Below, one piece after another: positions 1 through 6,155 of a DNA stretch of 8,042 nt. The position numbers and the translations under genes are program-made. This DNA comes from CAKZYD01 sp039026755 (GTDB lineage: Bacteria; Pseudomonadota; Alphaproteobacteria; Sphingomonadales; CAKZYD01), in NCBI GenBank assembly GCA_039026755.1, contig JBCCLR010000177.1, positions 1 through 8,042 of the forward strand, read 5' to 3'. The notes under the pieces are model-generated. The model saw nothing but the letters and a program-made list of their open reading frames with translations, had not been told where the DNA came from and did not search any database. How positions within the stretch are numbered: the first letter of the stretch is position 1; the number at the start of each line of letters is the position of its first letter.

Positions 1-821
1 ACACCAGCATTAAGAAGCCGCTGGGCATAATCGATATTTTCATCCCGGAAAAGGTCCTGCGAGGCGGTGCCGATCCAGGTCGGCGGCAAGCCTTCAAAGC
101 TTTGCGCGCGTGCCGGTACGCTTGGCGCGAGCGGTTCAGCGCCGCCGAGATAATGCGACCAGGCAAGCTGATTGAGTTCACGCGTCCAAACGAATTCACC
201 CGTCATTGGGTCTCCGGCATGACCTTCGCTGCCGGTTCGATCATCAAGCATGGGGTAGGTGAGGAGCTGAAAGCAGATCTTGTATTGGCCCAAATCTCGG
301 GCGTGTAAAGCGAGCGCCGCCGCCAGGCCGCCGCCTGCGCTTTCACCGCCCACTGCAATGCGGCTCGGGTCTATTTTTAGCTCAGCGGCATTGCCGTGCA
401 TCCAGGCGAGCGCAGCATAGGCATCTTCAAGCGCCGCAGGTGCGGGATGTTCAGGCGCCAAGCGGTAATCCACGGACACGATGGTAATCCCCAGGTCTTC
501 GCACAGCCTGATATTTTGCGCATCGTAACTATCAGGCGCATCAATAACGTATCCGCCGCCATGCAGATGCAGATATGCGCCGCTGTCTGCATCAACAGCG
601 CTGGGCCGATATATTAAGCACCTTATGGGCGCGTCTTCAGGTTTAAGGCTGGGGATATGGCGATCCTCGCGCTGCACACTTTCCGCCTTAATCGTCGCCA
701 ACTCCATTTGATCGGCAAATGCTTGCCGCAGAACGGGCAACATCTCTCGCTGCAAAGACAGTGGCGGGAAAGCATCCAGGAGCGGCAGAATTTCTGGATC
801 GATAAGATGCCGTGTGGTCAT
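1..821 (-). CDS. HSL-family alpha/beta-hydrolase (esterase/lipase), C-terminus cut by the window edge
   Basis: Probable cytoplasmic carboxylesterase of the hormone-sensitive-lipase (bacterial family IV) group, hydrolysing short acyl or aryl esters. The minus-strand frame is open from an ATG at 821 to the left edge, giving 273 codons with no stop; the family is usually 300-320 residues, so only the end is missing. Visible signatures: the oxyanion-hole HGGG (residues 87-90, in LHLHGGGYV), the family stretch VDYRLAPEHPAPAALEDAY (about 117-135), the nucleophile elbow GGESAGGG with Ser161, and the acid-residue motif DLFRDE with Asp256. The catalytic His lies beyond the edge. There is no signal peptide. 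The N-terminus (HLIDPEILPLLDAFPPL) is typical for the family and supports this ATG, although no strong Shine-Dalgarno sequence precedes it; an in-frame TTG twelve bases upstream is an alternative start. It is divergent from the LeuC-like operon, so it may supply that operon with an acid released from an ester (inference). The family assignment is firm; the substrate is unknown. Confidence 0.93.
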   Translation of the reverse strand, partial: MTTRHLIDPEILPLLDAFPPLSLQREMLPVLRQAFADQMELATIKAESVQREDRHIPSLKPEDAPIRCLIYRPSAVDADSGAYLHLHGGGYVIDAPDSYDAQNIRLCEDLGITIVSVDYRLAPEHPAPAALEDAYAALAWMHGNAAELKIDPSRIAVGGESAGGGLAAALALHARDLGQYKICFQLLTYPMLDDRTGSEGHAGDPMTGEFVWTRELNQLAWSHYLGGAEPLAPSVPARAQSFEGLPPTWIGTASQDLFRDENIDYAQRLLNAG

Positions 822-1024
822 GACGAAGGTATCCAATAACGCATTTTTGGCGTGTGTAGCACTTGGCCGGTTGAACACCAAATCCGTCTTGATTGCACGG
901 CATGTGTGCCCAACTGCCAGCCTTTGCGACCTTTCCGATCTCGCTGCGTGAACAAACTGTGGCGACGCGCTTATCTCTTTCATAACGCTTTGGCATACCT
1001 GTGGTGCGCGGAAGGGATAGAAAA
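822..1024. promoter_or_regulatory. Divergent intergenic region between the esterase and the LeuC-like operon
   Basis: About 200 bp separate two divergently transcribed genes, so promoters for both should lie here. I see no convincing paired -35/-10 hexamers for either direction. There is only a weak plus-strand candidate (TGAACA near 949 and TTATCT near 971), and no clear operator palindrome. ORFs crossing the region on both strands have no recognisable protein content and are treated as shadows. The regulatory role is inferred from gene arrangement alone. Confidence 0.45.
1010..1017 (+). promoter_or_regulatory. Ribosome binding site deciding the GTG start of the LeuC-like gene
   Basis: GGAAGGGA lies seven bases before the GTG at 1025. 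This favours 1025 over the in-frame GTGs at 1001 and 1004, which sit upstream of this site. The peptide starting at 1025 (MAGDTLAQKI) also begins where LeuC-family proteins normally begin (Met, a few residues, then TLAEKI). Confidence 0.75.
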
Positions 1025-2308
1025 GTGGCCGGTGACACACTCGCACAGAAGATCATTGCACGTGCTGCAGGCTTAACCCATGTCGCCGTGGGTGATGACG
1101 TAACTGTACGCGTTGATCTGCTGATGGCGCATGATGGGTCCGGGCCGCGGCGCTGGCGCCCGCGCATGGAAGCTTTGGGCGCGCCGCTTTGGGATCCCGA
1201 TAAAGTCGTCTTGGTGACGGATCACTATGTCCCTGCGGAAGATCAAGTGGCAGCAGATATCCTGCAAGAAACGCGCGATTTTGCGCGCGACTATGGCGTT
1301 CAAAAATTCTTTGATATGGAAGGCATCTGCCACGCTATTTTGCCTGAAAAGGGCCTATTAAAGCCCGGCATGTTTGTCGCCGGCGGTGATAGCCATACCA
1401 CCATGGGCGGCGCCTACGCGTGCTATGCAGCGGGGTTTGGCGCGACGGACACGACGGGGATAGCGATCACGGGCGAGACCTGGACGACGGTACCTGAGAC
1501 GATTTTAGTGCAGCTCAATGGCCAGCTTAACTTTGCGGTCACCGCGAAGGACATCATGCTGAGGCTATGCCGCGAACTTGGCATGGATAACAGCTTTAAG
1601 GTGATAGAATATACCGGCTCGGGTGTCGCCAATATGGCGATGGCTGAACGGACTGTGCTGTCCAATATGGCGGCAGAGCTGGGCGCAGAAACCGGGCTGA
1701 TTGGTGTTGATGGTGTTACCATTGACGCGCTGGCAGCAACTGGTGTCGATACGGCGGGTGCTGAGGCTTGGGCGTCGGATGCTGACGCGCAGTATTCTAA
1801 GTGCTTTACGCTTGGAGCCAGCGGGCTAGAGCCGCAAATTGCAGCGCCGCATTCGCCGGTCAACAGTGATGATATTGGGCATTTTATCGGCACACAAGTC
1901 GATCAATGTTATATCGGCGCGTGTGTCGGTGCTAAGCTGACTGATCTGCATATGGCTGCTGCGGTCCTGCGCGGGCGGCAAGTGGCGCCTGGCACGCGGC
2001 TGGTTGTGGCGCCATCCACCGCCTTTACCATGCAGGCCGCTCTGGCTGATGGAACACTGCGCATTTTAGAAGATGCTGGTGCAACCTTCCTGCCATCGGG
2101 CTGCGGCGCGTGTGCGGGCTTTGGCGGCCGCGCGCTTGGCGATGGTGATGTGTGTCTATCGACCACGAACCGGAACTTTAAAGGCCGCATGGGCCATGCC
2201 AATTCGCGGGTGTATCTTGGCTCAGCCTATGCCGCTGCGGCTGCTGCGGTAACTGGCGAAATTACCGATCCACGCGATTTTCTTGATGCTAACCGGACCG
2301 CAGCATGA
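1025..2308 (+). CDS. LeuC/aconitase-family (de)hydratase, large [4Fe-4S] subunit; possible alkylmaleate hydratase
   Basis: Large catalytic subunit of a two-subunit aconitase-superfamily hydro-lyase (isopropylmalate isomerase, homoaconitase and dimethylmaleate hydratase group), cytoplasmic, adding or removing water on a 2-hydroxy diacid. From the GTG at 1025 it is 427 residues, the usual length for the archaeal/clostridial-type LeuC. Visible features: the GGDSHTT motif (around 121-126) followed by the glycine-rich GAYACYAAGFGATD, and three candidate cluster ligands, Cys300 (IGACVG) and Cys360/Cys363 (SGCGAC). The C-terminal NFKGRMGHANSRVYL loop and an alanine-rich helix close the domain. The usual CTN(G/S)R around the first cysteine reads CVGAK here, so substrate contacts may differ from true LeuC. 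It overlaps the small-subunit gene by four bases (ATGA), as expected for subunits of one enzyme. With a malate-lyase-type gene next and no leuA/leuB in view, a catabolic hydratase like DmdA is more likely than leucine synthesis. Family is certain; substrate is inference. Confidence 0.92.
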   Translation: MAGDTLAQKIIARAAGLTHVAVGDDVTVRVDLLMAHDGSGPRRWRPRMEALGAPLWDPDKVVLVTDHYVPAEDQVAADILQETRDFARDYGVQKFFDMEGICHAILPEKGLLKPGMFVAGGDSHTTMGGAYACYAAGFGATDTTGIAITGETWTTVPETILVQLNGQLNFAVTAKDIMLRLCRELGMDNSFKVIEYTGSGVANMAMAERTVLSNMAAELGAETGLIGVDGVTIDALAATGVDTAGAEAWASDADAQYSKCFTLGASGLEPQIAAPHSPVNSDDIGHFIGTQVDQCYIGACVGAKLTDLHMAAAVLRGRQVAPGTRLVVAPSTAFTMQAALADGTLRILEDAGATFLPSGCGACAGFGGRALGDGDVCLSTTNRNFKGRMGHANSRVYLGSAYAAAAAAVTGEITDPRDFLDANRTAA

Positions 2309-2814
2309 GGGTCAAAGGGCGCGCATGGGTGTTTGGCGATGCCATCAATACGGACTTGTTAGCGCCTGGCTATGCCATGACGCTGCCGCCAAAGGAATTG
2401 GCGCAGCATTGCTTGGAGGCGGTCAATCCCGACTTCGCCAGAGAGGTGAGGCCCGGCGATGTGGTGGTTGCAGGCGATAATTTCGGACTTGGCTCAAGCC
2501 GGGAACAGGCGGCCATTTCATTACACACGCTTGGAGTGGGCGCGGTTTTAGCGCGCTCCTTTGCGCGCATATTTTACCGCAATGCCATCAACATAGGCTT
2601 GCCGGCGCTAAGCTTTGATGCGGTCGATGAGATTGCGGACGGGGCTGCGCTAGACCTCGACCTGGCAGAAGGCTGGCTCAAGCGCGGCGGCGACACCTTC
2701 GCGCTTAAGCCGCTGCCGCCGCATATCCGTGACCTTATTGCCGCTGGCGGTTTGATGGCGCAATTACACGAGAAAATGGCGAAGCAACGTCAAGCTGAGG
2801 GCTCTGATGCGTAA
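2305..2814 (+). CDS. LeuD-family (de)hydratase, small subunit; possible alkylmaleate hydratase partner
   Basis: Small (swivel-domain) subunit that completes the active site of the preceding LeuC-like subunit. It is 169 residues, close to the 160-170 typical of stand-alone archaeal/clostridial-type LeuD/HacB proteins and shorter than the roughly 200-residue proteobacterial LeuD. Visible features: the N-terminal GDAINTDLLAPG (11-22), corresponding to the GDxIxTDxIxP loop that helps choose substrate; GDNFGLGSSREQA (57-69), the conserved anion-binding loop; and SFARIFYRNAINIGLP (85-100). The canonical GRYL that follows the specificity loop reads GYAM here, and the conserved NFGCGSS cysteine is Leu62. 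The ATG shares bases with the upstream stop (ATGA), indicating translational coupling, and the gene's own end overlaps the next gene by eight bases. The substrate is unresolved; partnership with the upstream gene is well supported. Confidence 0.93.
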   Translation: MRVKGRAWVFGDAINTDLLAPGYAMTLPPKELAQHCLEAVNPDFAREVRPGDVVVAGDNFGLGSSREQAAISLHTLGVGAVLARSFARIFYRNAINIGLPALSFDAVDEIADGAALDLDLAEGWLKRGGDTFALKPLPPHIRDLIAAGGLMAQLHEKMAKQRQAEGSDA

Positions 2815-3670
2815 CCTGTTATCACAAACTCAGGGTATTACAGCGCCTGGCGTGTTTGATGCTTTAACTTCGCTTCTCGCCGAGCAAGCAGGTTTCAAAG
2901 CAGTCTATCTTTCAGGCGCATCGATCGCCTATACCCAGCTCGGCCGGCCCGATCTGGGGTTTTTATCACTGGCCCAGCTGGCAGATATCGTATCGCGCAT
3001 TCGCCAGCGGGTTGAAACGGCCATCATCGTGGATGCCGACACCGGCTTTGGCAACGCGCTCAATGTTGTGCACACCGTGCGCACGCTTGAATGCGCCGGC
3101 GCCAATGCGATCCAGCTGGAAGATCAACAGATGCCAAAGCGCTGCGGTCATCTGGCCGGCAAGACGCTGATCTCCTGTGCTGAAATGGTTGGCAAAATCC
3201 ATGCGGCCGTTGATGCGCGCATGTCGGAAGATACACTGATTATTGCGCGCACGGATGGCATTGCCGTGGAGGGTTTTGACCATGCCCTGGACCGAGCTGC
3301 GCAATATCAAGCGGCGGGCGCGGATGTCTTGTTTATTGAAGCGCCAAAAACCCAGCCGCAGATGGAGCAGATTGCAGCGCAGTTTAGCGGCCAAATCCCG
3401 CTGCTTGCGAACATGGTGGAAGGCGGCAAAACGCCGATCCAGTCCACTGATGAATTGCATGCACTGGGCTTTAAACTGGTGATTACGCCAGGCAGCCTCG
3501 CGCGGGCCATGGCGTTTGCAGCCAGCCAGCTGCTGGATACACTCCAGAGCGAGGGTTCAACCCGTGGCATGGCTGATAAAATGTACACCTTTTCGCAGCT
3601 GAATGACCGTGTCGGCCTGCCCGATATGCTGGCGCTGGGTGAGCGCTATAGGGAGGATGCCGCCGAATAG
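2807..3670 (+). CDS. Isocitrate lyase/PEP mutase-superfamily lyase, 2-alkylmalate (2,3-dimethylmalate) lyase-like
   Basis: Mg-dependent carbon-carbon lyase of the isocitrate lyase/PEP mutase superfamily, 287 residues, predicted to cleave a 2-hydroxy (substituted) succinate into a 2-oxoacid (pyruvate or glyoxylate) and a carboxylic acid. Visible residues: YLSGASIA (34-41), metal-binding VDADTGFG with Asp76 and Asp78, LEDQ with Glu105/Asp106, the flexible catalytic loop KRCGH (111-115, Cys113 as general acid), IARTD (146-150), and ANMVEGGKTP (201-210) followed by a C-terminal F-x-x-L-N-x-x-VGLP stretch. The KRCGH loop marks a C-C lyase rather than a phosphonomutase. The NMVEGGKTP and C-terminal pattern resemble petal death protein and 2,3-dimethylmalate lyase more than PrpB methylisocitrate lyase, whose equivalent is NITEFGATP. 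The ATG lies within the end of the small-subunit gene (8-base overlap), so translation is coupled. Methylisocitrate lyase or oxaloacetate decarboxylase activity remain alternatives, but no prpC or prpD is nearby. Confidence 0.92.
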   Translation: MRNLLSQTQGITAPGVFDALTSLLAEQAGFKAVYLSGASIAYTQLGRPDLGFLSLAQLADIVSRIRQRVETAIIVDADTGFGNALNVVHTVRTLECAGANAIQLEDQQMPKRCGHLAGKTLISCAEMVGKIHAAVDARMSEDTLIIARTDGIAVEGFDHALDRAAQYQAAGADVLFIEAPKTQPQMEQIAAQFSGQIPLLANMVEGGKTPIQSTDELHALGFKLVITPGSLARAMAFAASQLLDTLQSEGSTRGMADKMYTFSQLNDRVGLPDMLALGERYREDAAE

Positions 3671-3688
3671 GCGCTGCCTCACCGCCGT

Positions 3689-4831
3689 ATGAAAAAATGC
3701 TATAATCTGGATGACTTTGAACGCCTGGCAAAACGCGCGCTGCCGTCGCCAATTTATGATTATCTCATCGGCGGCGCGGATACCGAATGGTCGGTGCAAA
3801 ACAACCTCAATGCCTTTGCCCGCTATAGCTTGATGCCGCGGGTTTTGCGCGATGTCTCGACCGTTGATACCAGCGTCTCGGTGCTTGGCGCTAAGCTTGA
3901 CATGCCGGTGATTTTATCGCCCACCGGAACATCTCGGATCTTCCATCACGACAAAGAGCTTGGCGCTGCACAAGCCGCTGAAGGCGCTGGCGTGATGTAT
4001 GCGTTGTCGACCTTGGGAACGACATCGATCGAAGATGTGGCGGCGGTCAAGCCTGGGCCAAAGATGTTTCAGATTTATATCCATAAAGACCGAAGCCTCA
4101 CGCAAGACTTTGTCGACCGGGCAAAAGCTGCGAACTATGACGCGTTGTGCCTCACAGTCGATACGCAGCTGGCCGGCAACCGCGAGCGCGATAAACGCTC
4201 GGGCTTTGGAGTCCCGCTCAAGCTCACGCCGCGCAGCTTGCTAAGCTTTGTCATGCATCCAGGGTGGACGCTTAACCTACTGCGCAATTCGGACTTTAAT
4301 CTGGCCAACCTGAGCCACCGCGTTGCCACAAAAAAAGGCGGGCCGGGCAGCGTTATTGGCTATGTGAATGAGCAGTTCGACCGAACTGTCACTTGGGATG
4401 ACGTCTCTGACATTATCGAACGCTGGGGCGGGCCTTTTGCCATCAAAGGCTTGCAAGCCCCAGAAGACGCTAAACGCGCCGTTGATGTTGGCGCCAGCGC
4501 GATCATGATCTCCAATCACGGCGGGCGGCAAATGGACTATGCGCCAGCCCCGATAGACTGCGTTGAGCCGATCCGCGATACTATTGGCGATGCCTTGGAG
4601 CTCATCGTCGATGGCGGGGTGCGGCGCGGCACGGACATTATCAAGGCGCGCGCGCTCGGGGCCAACGCCGTCTCGATAGGGCGGCCATATTTATTTGCGC
4701 TCGCTGCCTATGGCGAAAAAGGCGTGGCAGATATGCTCAGCCTGCTCAGAGAAGAACTTGAACGCGACCTCGCCCTGCTGGGGCTTAAGTCGCTCGATGA
4801 CGTGAGTGAAGTGGCCATCTCAAAAGTCTAA
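3689..4831 (+). CDS. FMN-dependent alpha-hydroxyacid dehydrogenase (L-lactate dehydrogenase/glycolate oxidase family)
   Basis: Oxidises an (S)-2-hydroxyacid to the 2-oxoacid with FMN, passing electrons to quinone/cytochrome or oxygen. At 380 residues it matches LldD-type enzymes. Visible catalytic set: Tyr23 (PIYDY), Gln128/Tyr130 (MFQIY), Thr156 and Asp158 with Arg165 (TVDTQLAGNRERD), Lys253 (AIKG), and His277/Arg280 in SNHGGRQ. The FMN phosphate site is DGGVRRG (308-314) and GRPYLF (331-336). All key residues are present, so it should be active. Residues about 175-235 form the variable loop that in LldD governs membrane association and electron acceptor. It lies 18 bases after the lyase gene without a strong Shine-Dalgarno sequence, and is probably cotranscribed. 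It could process a 2-hydroxyacid belonging to the same pathway, or oxidise lactate. L-lactate, mandelate or another 2-hydroxyacid are all possible substrates. Downstream, 143 bp separate it from the convergent SDR, and I see no clear hairpin-plus-T-tract terminator there. Confidence 0.93.
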   Translation: MKKCYNLDDFERLAKRALPSPIYDYLIGGADTEWSVQNNLNAFARYSLMPRVLRDVSTVDTSVSVLGAKLDMPVILSPTGTSRIFHHDKELGAAQAAEGAGVMYALSTLGTTSIEDVAAVKPGPKMFQIYIHKDRSLTQDFVDRAKAANYDALCLTVDTQLAGNRERDKRSGFGVPLKLTPRSLLSFVMHPGWTLNLLRNSDFNLANLSHRVATKKGGPGSVIGYVNEQFDRTVTWDDVSDIIERWGGPFAIKGLQAPEDAKRAVDVGASAIMISNHGGRQMDYAPAPIDCVEPIRDTIGDALELIVDGGVRRGTDIIKARALGANAVSIGRPYLFALAAYGEKGVADMLSLLREELERDLALLGLKSLDDVSEVAISKV

Positions 4832-4974
4832 TATTCAGGGAAGGGTGTTCGTGGTCAGGGTGGCCGGGCGTTTATTCAAATGTAGCCCTTGGCCAGGGAC
4901 TTTGTTTGGACGATTGATCTTACGACAAGCGGCTGGTGAATAAAATGCGTCCAGTAAAAGGCGTATATCCAACG

Positions 4975-5751
4975 CTATTCTGGTACCGCGCCGGCAATGA
5001 TTGACATGGTATTGTCGACGCGCACCTGCGCACCGCTGACAAATTTGGACTCATCCGACGCAAGGAAAAGAACGACGTTTGCCACATCATTGGGCTCGCC
5101 AAGTTTGCTCAATCCAGAACTTTCGCCTTGCGCGTCGAGGCTTTCCATCCCCGCATTTACCACTTTATCTGCCATGCTTTCCACCATTGGCGTCAACACG
5201 CCCGATGGGTGCACTGAGTTGCAGCGAATATTCATTTTGCCCTTAGAGCAATAAACGGCGACAGAGCGCGTGAGCGCTTCAACGGCACCTTTTGCTGCGC
5301 TGTAGGCTGCAACATAGGGTTCGCCTTGCACAGAGGCGAGCGACGCCAAGTTAATGATAGAGCCGCCGCCGGAGTCTCGGATTGCCGGGATCGCGTATTT
5401 ACAGCCTAAAAATGTGCCAGTGGCGCTCACGTCCATGATGAACTTATACTCTTCAAGCGTCTGGCTTTCTGGCGTACCCACTTCCACAACGCCGGCATTG
5501 TTCACCAAGATATGCAGCCCCCCACTTGTGGCAACGACGTGGTTGATCATCGTTTTCCAGCCATCTTCGCTCCTAACATCATGGTGCACGAAAGTCGCCC
5601 CAATCTCATCCGCAACGGCCTGGCCCGCATCGGTATCCACGTCGGACATAAATACCGTTGCCCCTTCTCGCACAAATAAACGAGCATCCGCTTCGCCAAG
5701 GCCTTTGGCCGCCCCGGTTATGATCGAAACTTTTCCGTCAAGCCGGCCCAT
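4975..5751 (-). CDS. Short-chain dehydrogenase/reductase (classical SDR, NAD-preferring)
   Basis: Cytoplasmic NAD(H)-dependent oxidoreductase acting on an alcohol or ketone. From the ATG at 5751 it is 258 residues, the normal classical-SDR size. Visible: the cofactor motif TGAAKGLG (12-19), Asp37 at the end of strand beta-2 (MSDVD), which favours NAD over NADP, NNAG (84-87), and the catalytic Ser137, Tyr150 and Lys154 (YSAAK). The NxxxxSGVLTPM region after strand beta-6 and SGAQVRVDN near the C-terminus are typical. An ATG eighteen bases earlier (5769) is in frame, but a good Shine-Dalgarno sequence lies between the two, so the later start is preferred. Similar SDRs are commonly annotated as 3-oxoacyl-ACP reductase, 3-alpha-hydroxysteroid/cyclopentanol dehydrogenase or glucose dehydrogenase; none can be chosen here. 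It is convergent with the hydroxyacid dehydrogenase and so lies outside that operon. A role in the same catabolism is only suggested by position. Confidence 0.93.
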   Translation of the reverse strand: MGRLDGKVSIITGAAKGLGEADARLFVREGATVFMSDVDTDAGQAVADEIGATFVHHDVRSEDGWKTMINHVVATSGGLHILVNNAGVVEVGTPESQTLEEYKFIMDVSATGTFLGCKYAIPAIRDSGGGSIINLASLASVQGEPYVAAYSAAKGAVEALTRSVAVYCSKGKMNIRCNSVHPSGVLTPMVESMADKVVNAGMESLDAQGESSGLSKLGEPNDVANVVLFLASDESKFVSGAQVRVDNTMSIIAGAVPE

Positions 5752-5758
5752 CTGTTCA

Positions 5759-5766
5759 TCCTTTCC
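5759..5766 (-). promoter_or_regulatory. Ribosome binding site deciding the SDR start
   Basis: On the minus strand GGAAAGGA ends seven bases before the ATG at 5751. It lies inside the short extension that would be coded if the ATG at 5769 were used, and that upstream ATG has no comparable site. It therefore supports the 258-residue product. Confidence 0.7.
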
Positions 5767-5774
5767 CATCGTCT

Positions 5775-5793
5775 GCGCGGTTTTTTTGCGCGC
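5775..5793 (-). promoter_or_regulatory. Small hairpin with an A-tract loop in the likely SDR leader
   Basis: GCGCG (5775-5779) and CGCGC (5789-5793) can form a five-pair all-GC stem. On the minus-strand transcript the nine-base loop carries seven consecutive A. It lies 24 bases before the SDR start and just outside its ribosome binding site. It could affect translation or mRNA stability, but the short stem may be a chance result of GC-rich sequence. Function is unproven. Confidence 0.25.
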
Positions 5794-5849
5794 GGTTAGT
5801 TATTGGTCCAGAGCGCGCGTGACCCTGTAAAACAAATTATTTGCCCATA

Positions 5850-5885
5850 AATAACTATTTAAAACAGCAATAACTATTTTAAACA
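5850..5885 (+). repeat. Tandem 17-mer direct repeat, 19-bp period, upstream of the SDR
   Basis: AATAACTATTTAAAACA (5850-5866) and AATAACTATTTTAAACA (5869-5885) match at 16 of 17 positions, separated by two bases. The 19-bp period is close to two helical turns, which would put both copies on one DNA face, as in a pair of operator half-sites. They lie about 100-135 bp upstream of the SDR start, in a position suited to an activator or repressor. They could instead be simple AT-rich promoter-up sequence. Confidence 0.5.
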
Positions 5886-6005
5886 TGAAGGTCAGTGTAT
5901 GGGAGCCTTCGCGATGCGCGGCTTTTTCAATTGCAGATCACAATCGCAAAAACGCCGCCCCTTAGAGGTAGAGCCAGGCTCGCAGGCTATTAGAAGTATA
6001 GTTAA

Positions 6006-6018
6006 AACTAAATTAGTT
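6006..6018. promoter_or_regulatory. 13-bp palindrome AACTAAATTAGTT, possible operator
   Basis: AACTAA-A-TTAGTT is a perfect 6-1-6 inverted repeat. Its right arm carries the same TTAGTTAT octamer (6013-6020) that occurs at 5796-5803. It is a reasonable size for a dimeric regulator site, but no regulator gene is in the window, and AT-rich DNA produces such palindromes by chance. Confidence 0.3.
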
Positions 6019-6155
6019 ATCTATGTACAAATCATATTCGAGCGTGTAGCGCGCTGCCATGCGCAAGACTTGGCAAACCCTCGGTAAAATGCTGTGCCAG
6101 AATGCACCAAAGATACATTTTGAGGACGCTGAATGATCACCTCTCTCACGCATCT

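Larger units (their letters stand above)
5794..6155. other. AT-rich gene-poor intergenic stretch with repeated TAACTA motifs
   Basis: About 360 bp between the SDR start and the aldehyde-dehydrogenase remnant hold no convincing gene. The part from about 5825 to 5890 and that around 5990-6035 are much more AT-rich than the surrounding coding DNA. TAACTA, on either strand, occurs at 5797, 5852, 5871, 5999 and 6014. The region must contain the SDR promoter (minus strand). It also covers the place where the missing front part of the aldehyde dehydrogenase gene would have been, so it may be a deletion or insertion junction. Short ORFs here have no recognisable content. Confidence 0.6.

Noticed and set aside
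688..1167. 159-residue minus-strand ORF spanning the esterase start and the LeuC-like start
   Set aside because: It overlaps two well-supported genes in the wrong frame and its composition (Arg/Ser/Ala-rich) shows no family motif. It is a shadow.
1025..2814. Leucine-biosynthesis isopropylmalate isomerase (leuCD)
   Set aside because: The family fits, but coupling to a malate-type lyase, the altered CVGAK and loop motifs, and no leuA or leuB in view make a catabolic hydratase more likely. Kept as an alternative, not as the call.
4871..4944. Inverted repeat TTTATTCA (4871-4878) and TGAATAAA (4937-4944) between the convergent genes
   Set aside because: It has only eight pairs with arms almost 60 bases apart and AT-rich content. 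This is likely chance and gives no stable terminator.
5354..5830. 158-residue plus-strand ORF opposite the SDR
   Set aside because: It is antisense to an SDR with all catalytic motifs and has no domain signature of its own.
5905..5927. Hairpin GCC-ttc-GCG-atg-CGC-GGC followed by five T, terminator-like on the plus strand
   Set aside because: The stem is short and bulged, and no plus-strand gene ends upstream of it, so a terminator call is not justified.
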